Of a DNA stretch of 64,000 bases, positions 20,955 through 33,900 are shown piece by piece. How positions within the stretch are numbered: the stretch's first letter is position 1; every line of letters starts with the position of its first letter. The notes below the pieces were generated by a model, which saw only the letters and a program-made list of their open reading frames with translations, had not been told where the DNA came from and searched no databases. This DNA is from Aedes albopictus. Lineage: Eukaryota; Arthropoda; Insecta; Diptera; Culicidae. The translations under genes were made by a program, and so were the position numbers. The DNA is taken from contig NC_085137.1 in assembly GCF_035046485.1 (NCBI RefSeq), positions 376,340,706 to 376,404,705 on the forward strand, in the 5' to 3' direction.

Positions 20955-21640
20955 AGCATTAGCATTAGCATTAGCATTAGCATTTAGCAAGTCGCACAAA
21001 TTCGTAGGTGGTACAGACCTGGATCGCTGTTATGAGGGTTGCATCTTTCCTGTCCGTTATCAAAGCACAAAGATTTGGGACTAATCTCTGACTCTTAGAC
21101 AAGATTGACGCAATCCTCCAACGGTCGAGTGCTGTCCTGGCCACGTCCTTGCGACAGCTGAGGGATGGGGAAGGAAGATTAGTTGGACACCTATGAAAGT
21201 ACATAGAGACCTCTACATTCTTTCAGGCCTAGGCGTCACGGGAATTTGGATGTTAGTGAAAGGGTAAAGTTCAAAGGAAACGTTTGGTCAACGTTCAGGG
21301 GCACGCAATATTTTTGGTTGATGTCTGGTTCCTTTCCTAATTCCTTGTTGGGTGTTCGATTCCAAATCTGAAATAAAAAGTAAAATTATAGATTTTTAAA
21401 TGGTGATAGGCTCACAACAGGAACATAATTACAAATTACCTGAATCCTCCTGAAAGAGATGGTTTATTAACAATGAAAAACATAACATGTAAAAGAAAAA
21501 AAAAAGTAGAGCAAATTGTGATCTTGGATTTTTTCTGCATTTAAATTAACAAAGCTAAGAAAATACAAGATCAAAATTTGTTATGGTAGATCTTACGCCG
21601 TAACGCACCATTATAAGGTGATCTACCCACGTTACGGGAC
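20955..21640 (-). mobile_element. LINE/SINE-like retroposon with hexanucleotide tail
   Basis: On the minus strand, a 686-bp insert ends in about five tandem copies of AATGCT. A tandem 3' tail plus a long exact target duplication is the mark of target-primed reverse transcription. A 75-codon minus-strand frame (20,977-21,204) ends CTTYEFVRLAKC just before the tail and could be the C-terminus of a LINE protein or 3'UTR. Its family is not recognised. The 5' side (AGTCCCGTAACGTGGGTAGA) may be a truncation point. Confidence 0.75.
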
Positions 21641-21661
21641 TTGTTTAATTCACGATATATT
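21641..21661. repeat. 21-bp target-site duplication, right copy
   Basis: Exact repeat of 20,934-20,954, directly beyond the 5' end of the inserted retroposon. Confidence 0.9.
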
Positions 21662-22020
21662 TTGTACAAAATAAAACGGCTTCGTACTTTACGAATACAG
21701 GATCTCATATTTTTTCTCTTCTGGTCATAGTTGCTACTAGCAATGGGGAGGACGTGACCCCAATTTGTTTTAACTTAAAATCTCTACTCGTTAAAATACG
21801 ACGAAATACCAATGAAATGGCGTGCGTGCCAGCTGATTTGGACTTACGACACATAAGCGATCAGCAGAGAAGGATAAAGGACAGTTAGTTCCAAAACATA
21901 TGCTGTATTTTGTGTGTGTTAGTTGACCTTTCAATAAATAAATTTACTTTGAAAATTCTTATTACAGATGCGAAATAAATTGAATTTGATTTTGTATGAG
22001 AACTTATTGGACACGGTGTA

Positions 22021-22480
22021 AACGTGCATTAGTCATCATACCTGCAGGTCCACTCCGTGTCCTAGCAAATGCGCTTAGAAAATCTATTGGAGTTTTTTTT
22101 AGGTACTTTCTCTGAAACACATCAACAATTTATCAACAATCTCAGTTTGAAAATAAACCTGTAACTATCACGCATTGATGTTTTCCCTCAAGTTTTCTGG
22201 AAAAGACTTTTCTTAACATTTTGTGAGTGCAAGAATCGTAAAGAATTCTGGCAGACATTTCTTCAAATGTTCAATCGGAAAATCTTTCATTTGAAAAACT
22301 ATATTTTATGAATTGCAATTTTTTCAGACATTTCAAAGAAATTAATGTCTACTGGTTTTCAAGTAATATTTTCGTTGGTTACCATAGGAATTTCGTTAAG
22401 TACGAAGTTGTTTATTAGAATTTATTCTATCTTTTCCTTCAGAAATTTCCCAGAATAATTCCTAAGAAATCACGAAAAAT
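22021..22480. other. unassigned, partly GGAATTTC-like
   Basis: No gene. The latter half includes phrases such as AGGAATTTCG and AAATTTCCCAG in the style of the degenerate arrays. Confidence 0.35.
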
Positions 22481-22915
22481 CTCTGAGTTAACTCTGTCTG
22501 TCACCATCCCCTTTCGTTTGTCCTCTTCTTATCGTTGTCTACCGTTTTGGTCCCTTTCTTTTTTATTCCGTTACAGATCACGACATTTTGTCCCATCATT
22601 GTTTTAGTATAAGTTAGTTAATGATTTAGTTTAAGTACCCTAATTCCCCCCTTCCCAATTTTTATTTGTAATCCCTAACATCGAAACAGCCGCGAGTTCT
22701 TCGGCTCCCCAAACTAACATAATATTTAAGGCAGTTAAAAAATTGATAAATTAAAATCCAAGTTAAAAAAACAGATTTCTGCCCAGTTATGCCCTTGTGG
22801 CACCCGAGCCTTCCAAATAAACGAAGCGTGTTTTTTTTAACACGTTTAAGTTTTTTTCAGAATAATATATATTAGGGGGCGGCTTATGAATAAATAAATA
22901 AATCATAAATTCGTA
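22480..22915 (+). mobile_element. probable LINE 3' end with AATA-repeat tail
   Basis: A pyrimidine-rich stretch (for example ACCCTAATTCCCCCCTTCCC) is followed by CGCGAGTTCTTCGGCTCCCC. It ends in GGGGCGGCTTATGAATAAAT and further AAAT units. This layout resembles 3' untranslated regions of mosquito jockey-like LINEs. No coding part remains and no target duplication was identified. Confidence 0.4.
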
Positions 22916-23014
22916 TGCTCTTCTAGATTCAAATCACATCAAAAGAGAAACCTCTGAGCTTGAACCAAACATATTGAGATTAAGAGGCGACGCAAACGCC
23001 TCCAAGTTGAATTT

Positions 23015-23269
23015 TTCTCCAATTGTCCTAGTGGTTAAGGTTATGGATCGCAAACCGGAGACGACGGGTTCGATTCCCGTTCGGGAACATTTTCTCGACT
23101 ACCTGGGCATAGTGTATCACTGTGCTTGCCTTACAATATTCAAATTGATTCAATGGCAAGCAAAGAAAGCCCTTCAATTAATCGCTGAGGAAGTACTAAA
23201 AGAACACTAAGTTGAAGAGAGACAGGCCAAGTTCCAGTGGGAACGTGGAGCCATACAGAAGAAGAAGAG
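23015..23269 (+). mobile_element. tRNA-derived SINE, Feilai-like
   Basis: TCCTAGTGGTTAAGG (A-box region, about 23,026-23,040) and GGTTCGATTCC (B box, 23,068-23,078) form an internal pol III promoter. The body (TTTCTCGACTACCTGGGCAT; CAAAGAAAGCCCTTCAATTA; GAACACTAAGTTGAAG) and the GAAGAAGAAG end agree with my memory of Feilai from Aedes aegypti. It is essentially full length. It is a SINE and not a functional tRNA gene: the tRNA-like part cannot form a normal cloverleaf, and a long unrelated body follows. Confidence 0.8.
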
Positions 23270-24600
23270 CTTTAAGAAACTCCTTAAGATACTTCCCCAA
23301 TTCCTAGAAAAAAAATCTTGAGAAATTTCCAAAGGAATACTGGAAGCACAGAGAAACAGACGTCACACTCTCATCGCCTCCCATCGATCACCTTTTTAAC
23401 AGTTGATTCAAATATTTGGTAGTAGGTCGATTGACCACTTGCGGCGCTGGTATCGTTTTTGCTCCTGTTTGACGTTTGCTCACTACCGCCATCTAGTGGC
23501 GGCCCGGCCAAACACAGTACGTTTAGCATTGGGCGATTACGTTTTTGTGACGATGTTTTTCAATGAAGTTAAAAGTGTTACGTCTGTTTTCTCTGTGCTA
23601 GAAGTAACACAAATGAAAAATTGCTAGAGAATTTTTTGTAGGAATTTCAGGAAAAATCCACAGAGGAATATTTAAATTTCTTTTAAATTGCAATCAAAGG
23701 TACTAGTGGAGTTCTTTCTCAATTAATTTCTGATGGATCACTGGAGGAATCCTTTGAAGGAATCCTTGGAATAACTCCAACAGATACATCTGAAGAAATT
23801 TCTGAAAGAAATCCTGCAGAAACAAAAAAAAAACAAATTAAAAATAAACGTGGAAGATTGCTTTAGAGAACTAGTGGAGAAATTTCTGAACCAAAATTGT
23901 AGTTTTGAAGAAATTTATAATCTTTGATTTTGTTTTGCAGAAACTGCAAATTCAAGTACTTGTGGAATTCTCCTCAATATTTTTCTAAGCGATCCCTGGA
24001 GAGTGTTTTGAAGAGATCCTTAGAAGAAATCCAAGAAATATTTTTGGATGTCTTGGATGAATCTCTTGTACAAGTTCTGAAGGGATTAGTGTTCAAAAAT
24101 CCCTATAATACTACCAGCGAAGTAATTTATAAAAGGTATTCATGGAAGAATTTTTTGTAAAATTCCTTTAAAAATTCCAAACAATAGATTAAAGAGTAAT
24201 TTTTGCGGGAATTACTGAGAGTATATTTGGAGAAATCCTTGAAGCATCACCGGGAAATATCTGAAATAATCACTACAGAAAGGACTGAATGAGTCATAGT
24301 TAATCCCTGAAAATTGTGAAAAGAAATTTGGAAAGAAATATATAAATAAATGCTTGGGAGAATCCCTGAATATATGAAGTAAAACCTAGTAATAAATTTC
24401 TAGTAGCCTTCCTGGAGGAATCCCAAAGAAAACTTATTGGCGAATTTCATTCAGAAATGTTTGAAGAAATTTATGCACGAACTTCTCAACCTTGAATCCT
24501 TGAATAAATTTCCAAAAGAATCCCGGTAGAAATCTCAGAAGGTATATCTAAAGGAATTAAAAAAAAACTCTGAGCTTATTTCCAGGAAGAATACCAACGG
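23270..24600. repeat. degenerate GGAATTTC-type repeat array (with an inserted MITE)
   Basis: Irregular recurrence of GAAATTTCTGAAGAAAT-like and GGAATCCTTG-like phrases on both sides of the MITE at 23,347-23,597. Frames such as 23,924-24,160 are open by composition only. Confidence 0.6.
23347..23597. mobile_element. MITE with CACAGAGAAACAGACG ends, 251 bp
   Basis: CACAGAGAAACAGACGTCAC at the left is mirrored by CGTCTGTTTTCTCTGTG at the right. Flanking CTGGAAG and CTAGAAG may be a 7-bp duplication with one mismatch. The interior includes ACTACCGCCATCTAGTGGCG. Confidence 0.7.
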
Positions 24601-24812
24601 CAGGGATGCCACATTATTTGTTTGAAAAATTTGAATCACATTTTTCTAAAATCTGTATCACATACTTATTAAATTTTGGTGAAAAATGTGTATTCCATAC
24701 AAAAATTATATAGCCTCTCTAGCTAAACATCTGTAATTAATATGAAACGAAATCTGAACGGATGCTAAAAAACCTGTATGATACAGATAAATCTGTATAT
24801 ATGGCCTCCCTG
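24601..24812. mobile_element. MITE with CAGGGATGCCA ends, 212 bp
   Basis: CAGGGATGCCACAT at the left and ATATGGCCTCCCTG at the right are imperfect inverted repeats. The interior has paired CTGTAT-type phrases (CTGTATGATACAGATAAAT). The target duplication is unclear. Confidence 0.55.
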
Positions 24813-25560
24813 CTTTGGAGGAACTCGTGCTGAAATCCTGTCTTATAAATCCTGCTGGAATCTTCTTTCTATGAGCATTCCGGAAACATTATGATAAATC
24901 CTGGAAGAACCTTTTAAAGTATTTGTGGGAGTGTCCTTGCAGGAATTCTCTGAACAATCTTTCGAAAAATTCTTACTTAACTCATGAAAGGAATTCCTCA
25001 AATTTGTAAATAGTAAAATCGGCCCCGTTAAGTCTTCAGATACATGATGGGTCTACAAAATAAATAGATTGTAAAAAAAAATAATGCCCCTTCTGCAATA
25101 ATTACAGAAAAAAATAGTATAAAATGATTCATGGAGGAGTTTTCCCGGACTAATTCTTAATTAGGCGCAACATTGAAGTCTTTTCCATGGAAGCGTACCA
25201 ATAAAGGGGGCATTTCAATTCGGGAACTATGAGAAACCAGCTCTGATTTCACCATGATTGCACTGGATGAAGCATGAGCTTGTTGCACTCTATGGCGAAC
25301 CTAGAATTAAGAAGGTAATCAAGCCAGCAACATACGGTGGGCAGGGTATGTTGCAAGAATGCATGAACAAAAATCCCTGCATAGTTGGTGTTTGTTACTG
25401 ATCCGATTGGCACTAATTTCGGCATTGCAGTCTTGGGGAATTGATTTAGATTTCTCCCTACGTTTCGATTCGAATTTCAGTCTTCTTCAGGGGATAATTC
25501 TACCAATTCATCTTTCGATAACTAAATTTGATTAAACAACAAGTTCATCTACCTTTTCAA
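24813..25560. other. array remnant, then unassigned sequence
   Basis: 24,830-25,000 continues the degenerate GGAATTC style. From 25,000 to 25,560 no gene, element end or repeat is supportable. Confidence 0.4.
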
Positions 25561-27590
25561 ACCCTATTCTGCTTATAATGCCTCAATCTAATTGAGATGA
25601 CGATGACGCAAAGTCCCACGCCTCCACAAGTTTAGATCTCTCATTTTGCCAGTTTCAGCAATACCACAGCTGATTTTCACCTGATCAATCGTGCGATTGA
25701 AATTCCTGCACCGGCGCTTCGATCCAGCATTCGGTTCACTGCCTTTGATTGGGTCCCTAACGTACCTACCTAACTCAATCAAAGAGTGACAAAAACGTGC
25801 CCAGCACCCACAGTAGCAGTTCCAGGGCAAGCAGTCTACCGCAACCAACTGGTCGTCGTCGATAGGGCCACCGACGACCAATGCAATGAATGGCGGCAAC
25901 TTTCAAGTTAATTACATTTTAAACTGAACAAAACAACCGGTCGATTGGTGGGTGAGCTGTGGATCGGCGCGGCTCACAGCGATGGAAAGGTATCGTTCAA
26001 GTGACACCCTTTGAGCAGATAAATCGTGAGGGAGAAAGGGCCGAGCCCTTTCATCCATACCATCGGCAGTTGTGGTGCTCATTTTCATCCACATCGTTGT
26101 CGCTGCTGTATAGTCGATTCAATAAAAATGTTAATCATATAGTGGTGATCAGCTGGACGTACGGGGTGTTCCTTCGCGGGAGTTTAAATTGAGCGAGCAT
26201 TTTTTTTTCTTTGCTCTGCGTCCTTGTGTGATTGCGATTTAGCTACCACCATTAGCGAATTACGAAATGTTTGACGAAAGCTCTCTGAGAGGGTGTATTG
26301 CTGATGCTGTGATAAAAAGTGGTAGAGCACGTGTGCGGTGAGTGCTGACAGACAGGCGGTAAGAACGAGTGGACTTAACGAGGGTGGTCACTTTCAGCAG
26401 CAAGTAAACTTGCTAATGAGTTTATTAATGGACCTCTGGGGAGATAATTGTCTACACTTTGAGGAAAGTAATCGGCTAATTGCTAGCGGGTTTACTGTCT
26501 GGTTCCATTTGATTCTTGTCGGTGCTGGAACCTGTTCAGCTCACGTTGAACTTCTAGTTCTGGCACACCATGTTCTTTGATTTCTTCACCAAGAGGCTGT
26601 TATCAAATGTGCCCAGCTGAACTCCAGTTGAATAATTCATCGGATTTAGTTTGTTATGTAACCGCCGGCACGCATACTAAAACTTGTTCAACCAGCGGAT
26701 TAATCAAGCTCTCACCTGCTGATGCCAGGCAGGGCTGGCGTGACTAAGCGATTGCGCAAGTTACGTACGAACTTTATCATTCCAAACTTTTCCTCAACCT
26801 TACCCGCATCCGACGTGCACTGATTTCGCATAATCACGACGTTACTTTTTCTTACGTTCACCAAATTTGCACGAAACTTCATCGGAGATGCTTCCTCTTT
26901 GAGCTGCGATGGCAAGCCCAAATAATTCGCTAATCACACTTCCATAAGCAAAGTCATAATCCCAGCAAATTTGATGCACTTCATACGGAGCACAAAACGC
27001 CGCGTCGTCGTCACGGTGTTACAGCCGTGTTTCCACCGAGTTTTTCAGCACATCGAATTAGCTGCCGCGCCGAAATTAAACGCACCGCAGATAAACGAAC
27101 CGTTCGAGTTTCGGATCAGCCAGAGCGTGAAGTTTGGAATCTGTTTTTTGTCGCGCGGTTATTTATCACGACATGCGAGTTCCCGATGTATGGCGGTGCG
27201 GCGGAATAATCAGCGTCAAGCGGGAGAGTAAAAGTTGTTTGCCAAATTCGTCTCGGAAAATTAAATTTCAACCGAATAGCAAGTATTGCACGGATTTAGC
27301 GTCAATTTGTTGCCAAAATGTGCGCTGCGTGTGAGGCGTGATTGTGTGAAACTTCCGTATGACGAGGGTTAACCGCGAGTGCTTTATTTGTAATTGGTGT
27401 TCCCGGCAGTTTTTGTGATTGGTAATTGACTTTCTGTCATTAATGGGTATTAAGCTGAATTTTAGCGATTTCACACTGTTTTCGAATGAGCTTATACGAA
27501 TGTAGCTGCATGAAATGGAGCCATTTAGCTGTTTCTTTTGATTTTCCGCAGAAATGCATCCAAAACTTCCCTCAGAGAAAGTTCCTGCAG
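25560..27590. other. GC-richer, element-poor block; possible regulatory DNA
   Basis: No mobile-element ends. Several overlapping frames (for example 25,588-25,899 minus and 26,971-27,231 plus) reflect low stop density and not convincing coding. Text such as CGCCGCGTCGTCGTCACGG near 27,000 is CG-rich. No promoter element can be assigned with confidence. Confidence 0.3.
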
Positions 27591-30500
27591 TAGTTTTTTT
27601 CCAGAATTTTTTCAAGAGGATTTAGTTTAGAAATTATGTTGGTAGTTTATTCAGGGGTTCCTGAAAGGCTGTTGAGAGTATTTTAACAGTTCGTTCAGAT
27701 TTCACGAATTTCTCGAAAGATACTTGCACGGATTCCTGTAGAAGTTTATCCAACAATTCTTCCGGATTTCATAAATCCATACAGTAATTAATATGTTTCC
27801 AAGTTTTAGCAAATATGTTTGCCGAGGTCACTGAAGATATGCCTTCAGAGGTTCCTGCAGATATTTTTCAAGCAGTTCTTTCGCGAATTCTTGCAATAAT
27901 TTCTTATGGAGTTTTTTTTTCTGAAATTTCTTTAGAAGTCCTCTGTGATATTTTTCTATGAGCTAATTTAATTTAAATTAAAGTTAAATGGCACAAATTT
28001 TCCAAATAGAGGATAACGTGCCTCTACAGCCGGCCTTCTGATACCTGATGCGTTAATTTAGGATCTCCTTCAGGATTTATTTTTAAAGTTTATTCAGGAG
28101 TCATACTAGCTGTTTATTTCACTGAATTTCTTCCTAGATTTTCTTTACGATTTTTTGCAGGATTTATTTCAGAAAATAAGATGGAAGTTTATTCTGGAGT
28201 TGCTAAGGGCGTTCTTTCAGGAATGATGCTTTAGGAGTTGCTATAGAAATTCCTCCTATCATTTCTTCAGATTACTCAAATTTCTCAAAAAAAATCTTGC
28301 ACAAATTCCTTTAAGAGTGTTTTTTAAAAAGTCTCTCAGAATGCAAAAAATCATATAGTAATTAATACATGAATGCCTCCAACAGTTTTTTAGGATTTTG
28401 TTACCGAAGCTACTGCAGATATGTCTCCAGGAATGATTGGATGAATTTCTGCTAGAGTTTCTGAAGGATTTTTAAAAGTTCTTCCAAGCGATTCTTGGAA
28501 TTTTTACATGTTTTTTTTCAGAAATAATGTAGAAAGTTTTTTCTGGGGTTGCTGAGGCAATTCCTTCAGGAGATGCTATAGAGATTTGTTCACGAATTTC
28601 TCAAGAAATTGCAGCACGGATTTTTTTGAGAGTTTTTCTAACGGATTTTTTTGGGAGTTTTTTTTCAATTAAATCGCCCAGAATTCAGAAACTTCTACAT
28701 TATCAATACATGAATATCTCCAAGAGTTCTTACAGATATTCTTCCTGAAGTTACTGCAAATATGCTTCCAAAAGTTCCTGCAGGAGTTCCCGAAGCTTTT
28801 TCGTGAATTTTAGCTTGAGTTTCTTCAGTAGTTTTTTTTTCCAATGATTTGTGTAGAAGTCCTTTGTGACAATTTTCTATGAGTTCATTTAGGAACTCCT
28901 CCTTCAAGATTTTTTTTTTTCTAAAAATACTTGCAATGAACCCTTTACATGTTTTTTTTATTTGAGAAATTCTTTCAAGAGTTCCTGAAAGTGTTGCAGG
29001 TTTTATTTCAGAAATTATTTAGTGGGTTTATTCTGGGGTTGCCAAGGGAGCTTCTTCAGGAACGATGCTGTAGAAGTTTTTACATCAATTTCTCAAAAAA
29101 CTCATTTAGAGTATATGAATACATCGAAAAATTCCTGAACGAATTCTTTCAGGAGTGTTGCTTTGCCATAAAATCTCTCAGAATTCAGAAATGCATACAG
29201 TTATTAATACATGAATGCTATCTTAGAATTCTACAGGGATTCCTGTAGAATTTTTCAGAAATTCTTCCAAGAAGCTCTAGGAGTTGTTGCAAGATTTATT
29301 TCAGAAATTATGTTGAGAGTTTATTCTGGAGTTGCTGAGAGCGTTCTTTCAGGAGCTCCATCAGCGAAGATGTTCCAGGCGTTTTGTAGAAATTCCTCCA
29401 CGAATTTCTCGAATAATTCCATTACGGATTCATTTGGGAGTATTTTCAAAAAATCTCCAAAATTTCAAAAATTCTTACAGAAAATACCACATGAATGTCT
29501 TTAAAAGTACTTGCAGAAGTCTCAACAAATATGCCTCCTGAAGTTCGTGCAGATATTTCTACAGGGGTTCTTTCGTGAATTACTGCTATAGTTTTTTCAG
29601 GTTTTGTTTTAAATTTCTCTAGAAAACCTTCGATTGATTTTTCTGTGAGTTCATTATTAAACTCCTCCAAGAGCTACTTCAGGATTTTTTAAAGGAATCC
29701 TGCATGAACATCTGCAGAAGTTGTTTTTGAGAAATTTCTCCAAGAGTTTAAGAGTTGTTACAGAATTTGTTCCAAAACTTATGATGGGAATATATTATGG
29801 GATTGTTGACAGTTTTCCTTCGCCCCTTCAGGATCGATGCTCCAGGAATTTCTATAAAAAAATCTCCAAAAATTATTTTATGTTGCATGAATTTCTCGAA
29901 AAATTCTTGCACGGATTTCTTTAGGAATTTTCCAAAAAATCTCCAAAAATTTAAAAACAGGCAGTAATTAATGCATAAATTTCTCCAAAAGTTCTTACAG
30001 ATATTCTTCCCGATGTCACAGCAGATATGTCTCTACAAGTTCCTGCAGATGAATATTCCCCCAGGAGTTCTTTCGTGAGTTCCTGCTGGAGTGTTTTTGG
30101 GTGTTTTTTTTCAAAAATTTCTGTGGTTCAATTTTTTGAGAAATTTGAATAATCTAGAAGAACTGTTGGAGCAATTTCCATAGCAACTACTGAAGCATCG
30201 TTCCTCCAACAGTTCTTTCAGATAGCACAAATTTCTCGAAAAATTCCTGCACGGATTCATTTGGCAGTTTTTCCAAAAAATCTCCCTGAATTTAACAATT
30301 CCTACAGTAATTGATACATGAATGTCTTCAAGAGTTTTTGCAGATACTATTTATGAAGTCACTACAGATATTTTTCCAGGAGTTTCCAAGCTCCTGTAGA
30401 CATTCCACCAGAAGTATTTTTCTCTGGATTTTTGTCTGGAAGTTCATTGAGACATTTTTCTAAGAGTTCATTTAGAAATACCTGCAAGAGCATTTCAGCA

Positions 30501-33500
30501 TTTTTTTTCTTAACTTCCTGCACCGATCTACCTAGGAGTTTTTTCTTACAGAAATTCTTCCAAGAGTTCTTTAACAAGTCTTTGCAGGATTTATTTCAGA
30601 AATTATAATGGGAGTTTACCCTCGAGTTGTAATTTTCACAAAAATTTGTGTAATATTAAATAATTGTGGAACTAATTTCTATAGTTACTCCTAGAACATC
30701 GTTCCTGAAGGAACCTTCGTATCATTTTTCGGAGAATTCCTGCATTTTCCTTAATTCAAAAATTCCTGCAGTAATTAATCAAACTCTTCAAGAGATCTTG
30801 CAGATATTCTCCCAGGAGCTTTGTAGAGAATTGCTGCCGGAATTTTTCTTAAAGATTTACTTCTAGAATGTCTTAAGAAGTTCCTTAAGAAATATTATCA
30901 GACTATTGAACTTTTCCAGGAGTTCCTTAAAGATTTTGTTCAAAAGTTTCATGAATTCTTTTAGAAGTTGTTATGGGATAAGTTCAAGAAATTAGTTGGG
31001 ACTTTCTTCAGACAATTGTCCCTTCAGCAATTGCTCCAGAAGTTACTATATACACTCGTCCCGTAGTTCCTTTAGAAAACCATTCTCGAATCGTTCAAAA
31101 AAATTCTACCGGGATTCCTTTAGATGAAGATATTTTCAAAATATTCTTCAAAAATTCAGAAATTCCTACATAAATTAATATATGAATGTTCCCTGGTGTT
31201 CCTGTAGATATTTTTCTCAAAATTACTACAGATGCGCTTGCAAAAGTTCCTGCAGATATATTCTCCAGAAATTTCTCTATGACCTCATGTTGGAATTTCT
31301 TCTGGAGTTTGTTTATAAAGTCTCTTGAGTAATATATCTAGGATTTCATTTAGGAATTACTGCAAGCGTTTTTGCAATAATCTATAGGGAAATTCCTTCC
31401 CAAAAATTTTCAAGAAATTCATTCAGAAATCGTTTTGCGAGTTCATTTAAAAAATACTTTAGAAACTTCTTAGAAATTCTTTAGTTTCAAGATTTTTTCT
31501 TTAAGTTTCTTGAAAAATGTTCTAGGAGTCCCTTCGGGTTTTTTGTTAGTCTTCATCAATTGCACTAGGAGTTTCTCTTGGGGTTCAAGGGAAACCCTGC
31601 AGGATTTTTTAAACGACTTTTTAGAAAAACTTCCCAGAAAAGTTCTGCTGGTTTTTTATTCCTAGTTTCTCCGGTTGTCTCTCAAGAAATTTGCCTACCA
31701 TATTTTTTTAGAAATTTCTCCAGGGGAATTGCAAGTATCTTTTTTTTTTTAGAAATTACAGTTAGAAAATTTATGTATGAGTTTCCATAAATTTGGGATT
31801 TTTTCAAGGAGTTTCCTCAAAAATTTCTATGGGTTCCTAGGATCCCAAATAGTTCCTCTAGAGAATATGGGAAATTCTCCAGGAGCATCTTATTTTTTTA
31901 TTTTTCATGTGTTTCTCAATTACACCTTTCTCCTGAAGAAATTTCTGAAAATAGCCTTAAATTAATTGCTAGAAAAACATCCAGGGAAATTTATGCAAAA
32001 TATCATTAAGACATTTCTGGAAAAATCTATCATGTCTTTCATTTTTCTCCTAAAAAATGTAACGGCAGTGTTAGAAGAACTTAAAAAAAGTCCCAAAGAA
32101 TCCCTGGTGGAGTTTCTTTCGGAGTTTTTTTTTTCTGGAATCTCTCCAGATGTCCCTTTAGAAATTTTTCTATCTGATTGTTTTGGAGTTCCTTGGGGTG
32201 CTCAGGAATCTCTCCAGTAGTTTTTTTATCGATCTCTCTGAATATTTCTTCTAATAAATTTCTCAACGGGATTTATTTTTAGAAATTGTCCTTGGAGTTC
32301 TTCTAAGTTAAGGAGCTCAGCATTTTCTCCAGTTGTTTTCATTCTCTAAAATTTCAGTACGATTTTTTTAGAAAGTGTCTTTGAAGTTTTTCTAAGGGAT
32401 ATCTTAAAGACTTCAATAGAAGTTTCTTCAGAAATTTGTAAAGCAATTTTTACGAGAGTTTTTATAGTAGTAAAATTTCCTGTACAAGATCCTTTTAGAA
32501 TTTAATTTTGTATTTCTTCGTCAATTCGTCTACGAGTTTTTCCAAGGAATCCAGTGACATCGTTCAGGAATATTTTTTTTTAAATTTTTTCATGTGTTTC
32601 TCAATTACACCATTCCCCTGAATTTCTTCTGGAAAAATATCCAGGGAAATTAATGCAAGATGTTATTAAGAAATTTCTGGTAAAATCTAGGAAAACTGCT
32701 GAAGGAACTGATGCAACAACTGTTGTAACTCATACGGGAAATTATTAACAAAATCTCGAAAGATCTTCAATGAAATCTCAAAGTATTTTGTAAAGAAATT
32801 CTTGAAAATGTTTTGTATAGAAACTTTTTATTTAGCTGACGAATGAACTTCCAAAAACAAAACAAAAAAAAAACCTGGCAGAATTCCCGCAAAACTTTTT
32901 TGTGGAATTCGTGGAGGAGTCTCCTGAAAAAGTTTTAAATAAACTTATTGAGGATTTGCCGGAAACTTACTGAAAATTATCCTAGATATATTTATGAAGA
33001 AAGCTCCAATGGAAATCTATGAGAAATTGAAAGACAATTCCTAAGATATTTTGAAAGAAGGAACTTTTGACTGGTATTAGAGGTTTTAAACGCATTCAGA
33101 GATATTGTGGAAGGTGGTCCACCATTTCCGAAAAAACTTCTTGAGAAGCTCTTGGAGAAACTTTTGAAAAACATACTTCGCAAAGCTCTTGGAGAAACTT
33201 TTTAAAGAATTCTTCTTAGAGTTCCAGGAAGAACTTATGAACTGGAAACTGTAACTGAGAAGATTGAAACTTTTGAAGAGGCTTCTTTTGCTAAATATTA
33301 AAAAAAACATAGACAAACAGACATAGAAACAAAACGCTCCATGAAAGCAATTTTGAGAAACTCCTTCTAGAAACTTCTTGAGATTCTTGAAGCAAGATCA
33401 CTAGTTTTTCCATGAAGATTTTTGACGAGAATTTCTGGTCTTGTAAATTCGTGTTAAAATTATCCCGAAAAAATAACCTTTGAAATTACCATCGAACCCT

Positions 33501-33900
33501 TAGTTTTTTTATCGGAGTAATTGAAGAACTTCGTCGAGAGCAACCTAATGAAAATGCTAAGAAGCATTGAAAAAACTTGGAGGACCGTCATGAGGGAGAT
33601 TCCTGGAGGAAATTCCAAAGGTGCCCGAAATTATGAAATGCTGAGCGAATGTTTAAAGAACAGAGCCCTTGATGCATCTCTAGAAGAAATTGCTGGAAGT
33701 TTTACATTCAAATATTTGGAAAAAAAATGTGATGAAATCTGACTTCAGCCTCTGGATGAATCTTTGCCAAACATCTAGTTTTAAATGTAGAAAAAACTTG
33801 AAGAACTCCTTAGGAACTGTTGGAAAAGCTCTTGAAAATAACTTGAGTATGACTCCCAGAGGAACTCGCAGAAAGTTTCAAATCCATGAGTAACTAATAC
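27590..33900. repeat. very long degenerate repeat array with higher-order units
   Basis: About 6.3 kb is made of short phrases such as GAATTTCTC, GGAGTTCCTGCAG, TTTCCAAAAAATCTC and CACGGATTCCTTTGG. A higher-order unit of a few hundred bases is visible. A landmark resembling CAGTAATTAATACATGAATG recurs near 27,786, 28,360, 28,700, 29,206, 29,485, 29,966, 30,310, 30,770 and 31,173. Another, GTTTATTCTGG-GTTGCTGA, recurs near 28,192, 28,540, 29,025, 29,316, 29,790 and 30,610. A further direct pair lies at about 31,890-32,030 and 32,565-32,690. From about 33 kb the phrases appear mostly in the opposite orientation. All frames are short. It is satellite-like DNA of unknown origin. Confidence 0.75.

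Larger units (their letters stand above)
20364..22018. mobile_element. TA-flanked Tc1/mariner-like MITE, split by a retroposon
   Basis: The left end (CACCGTGTCCAATATATTCT) and right end (CACCGTGTCCAATAAGTTCT read inward) match over about 27 bp, with TA directly outside each (20,362-20,363; 22,019-22,020). Removing the retroposon 20,955-21,640 and one copy of its 21-bp target duplication leaves a MITE of roughly 0.95 kb. No transposase frame. Confidence 0.8.

Noticed and set aside
23015..23100. Functional tRNA gene
   Set aside because: The A and B boxes are those of a SINE head. The sequence continues into a known-looking SINE body and the acceptor stem does not pair.
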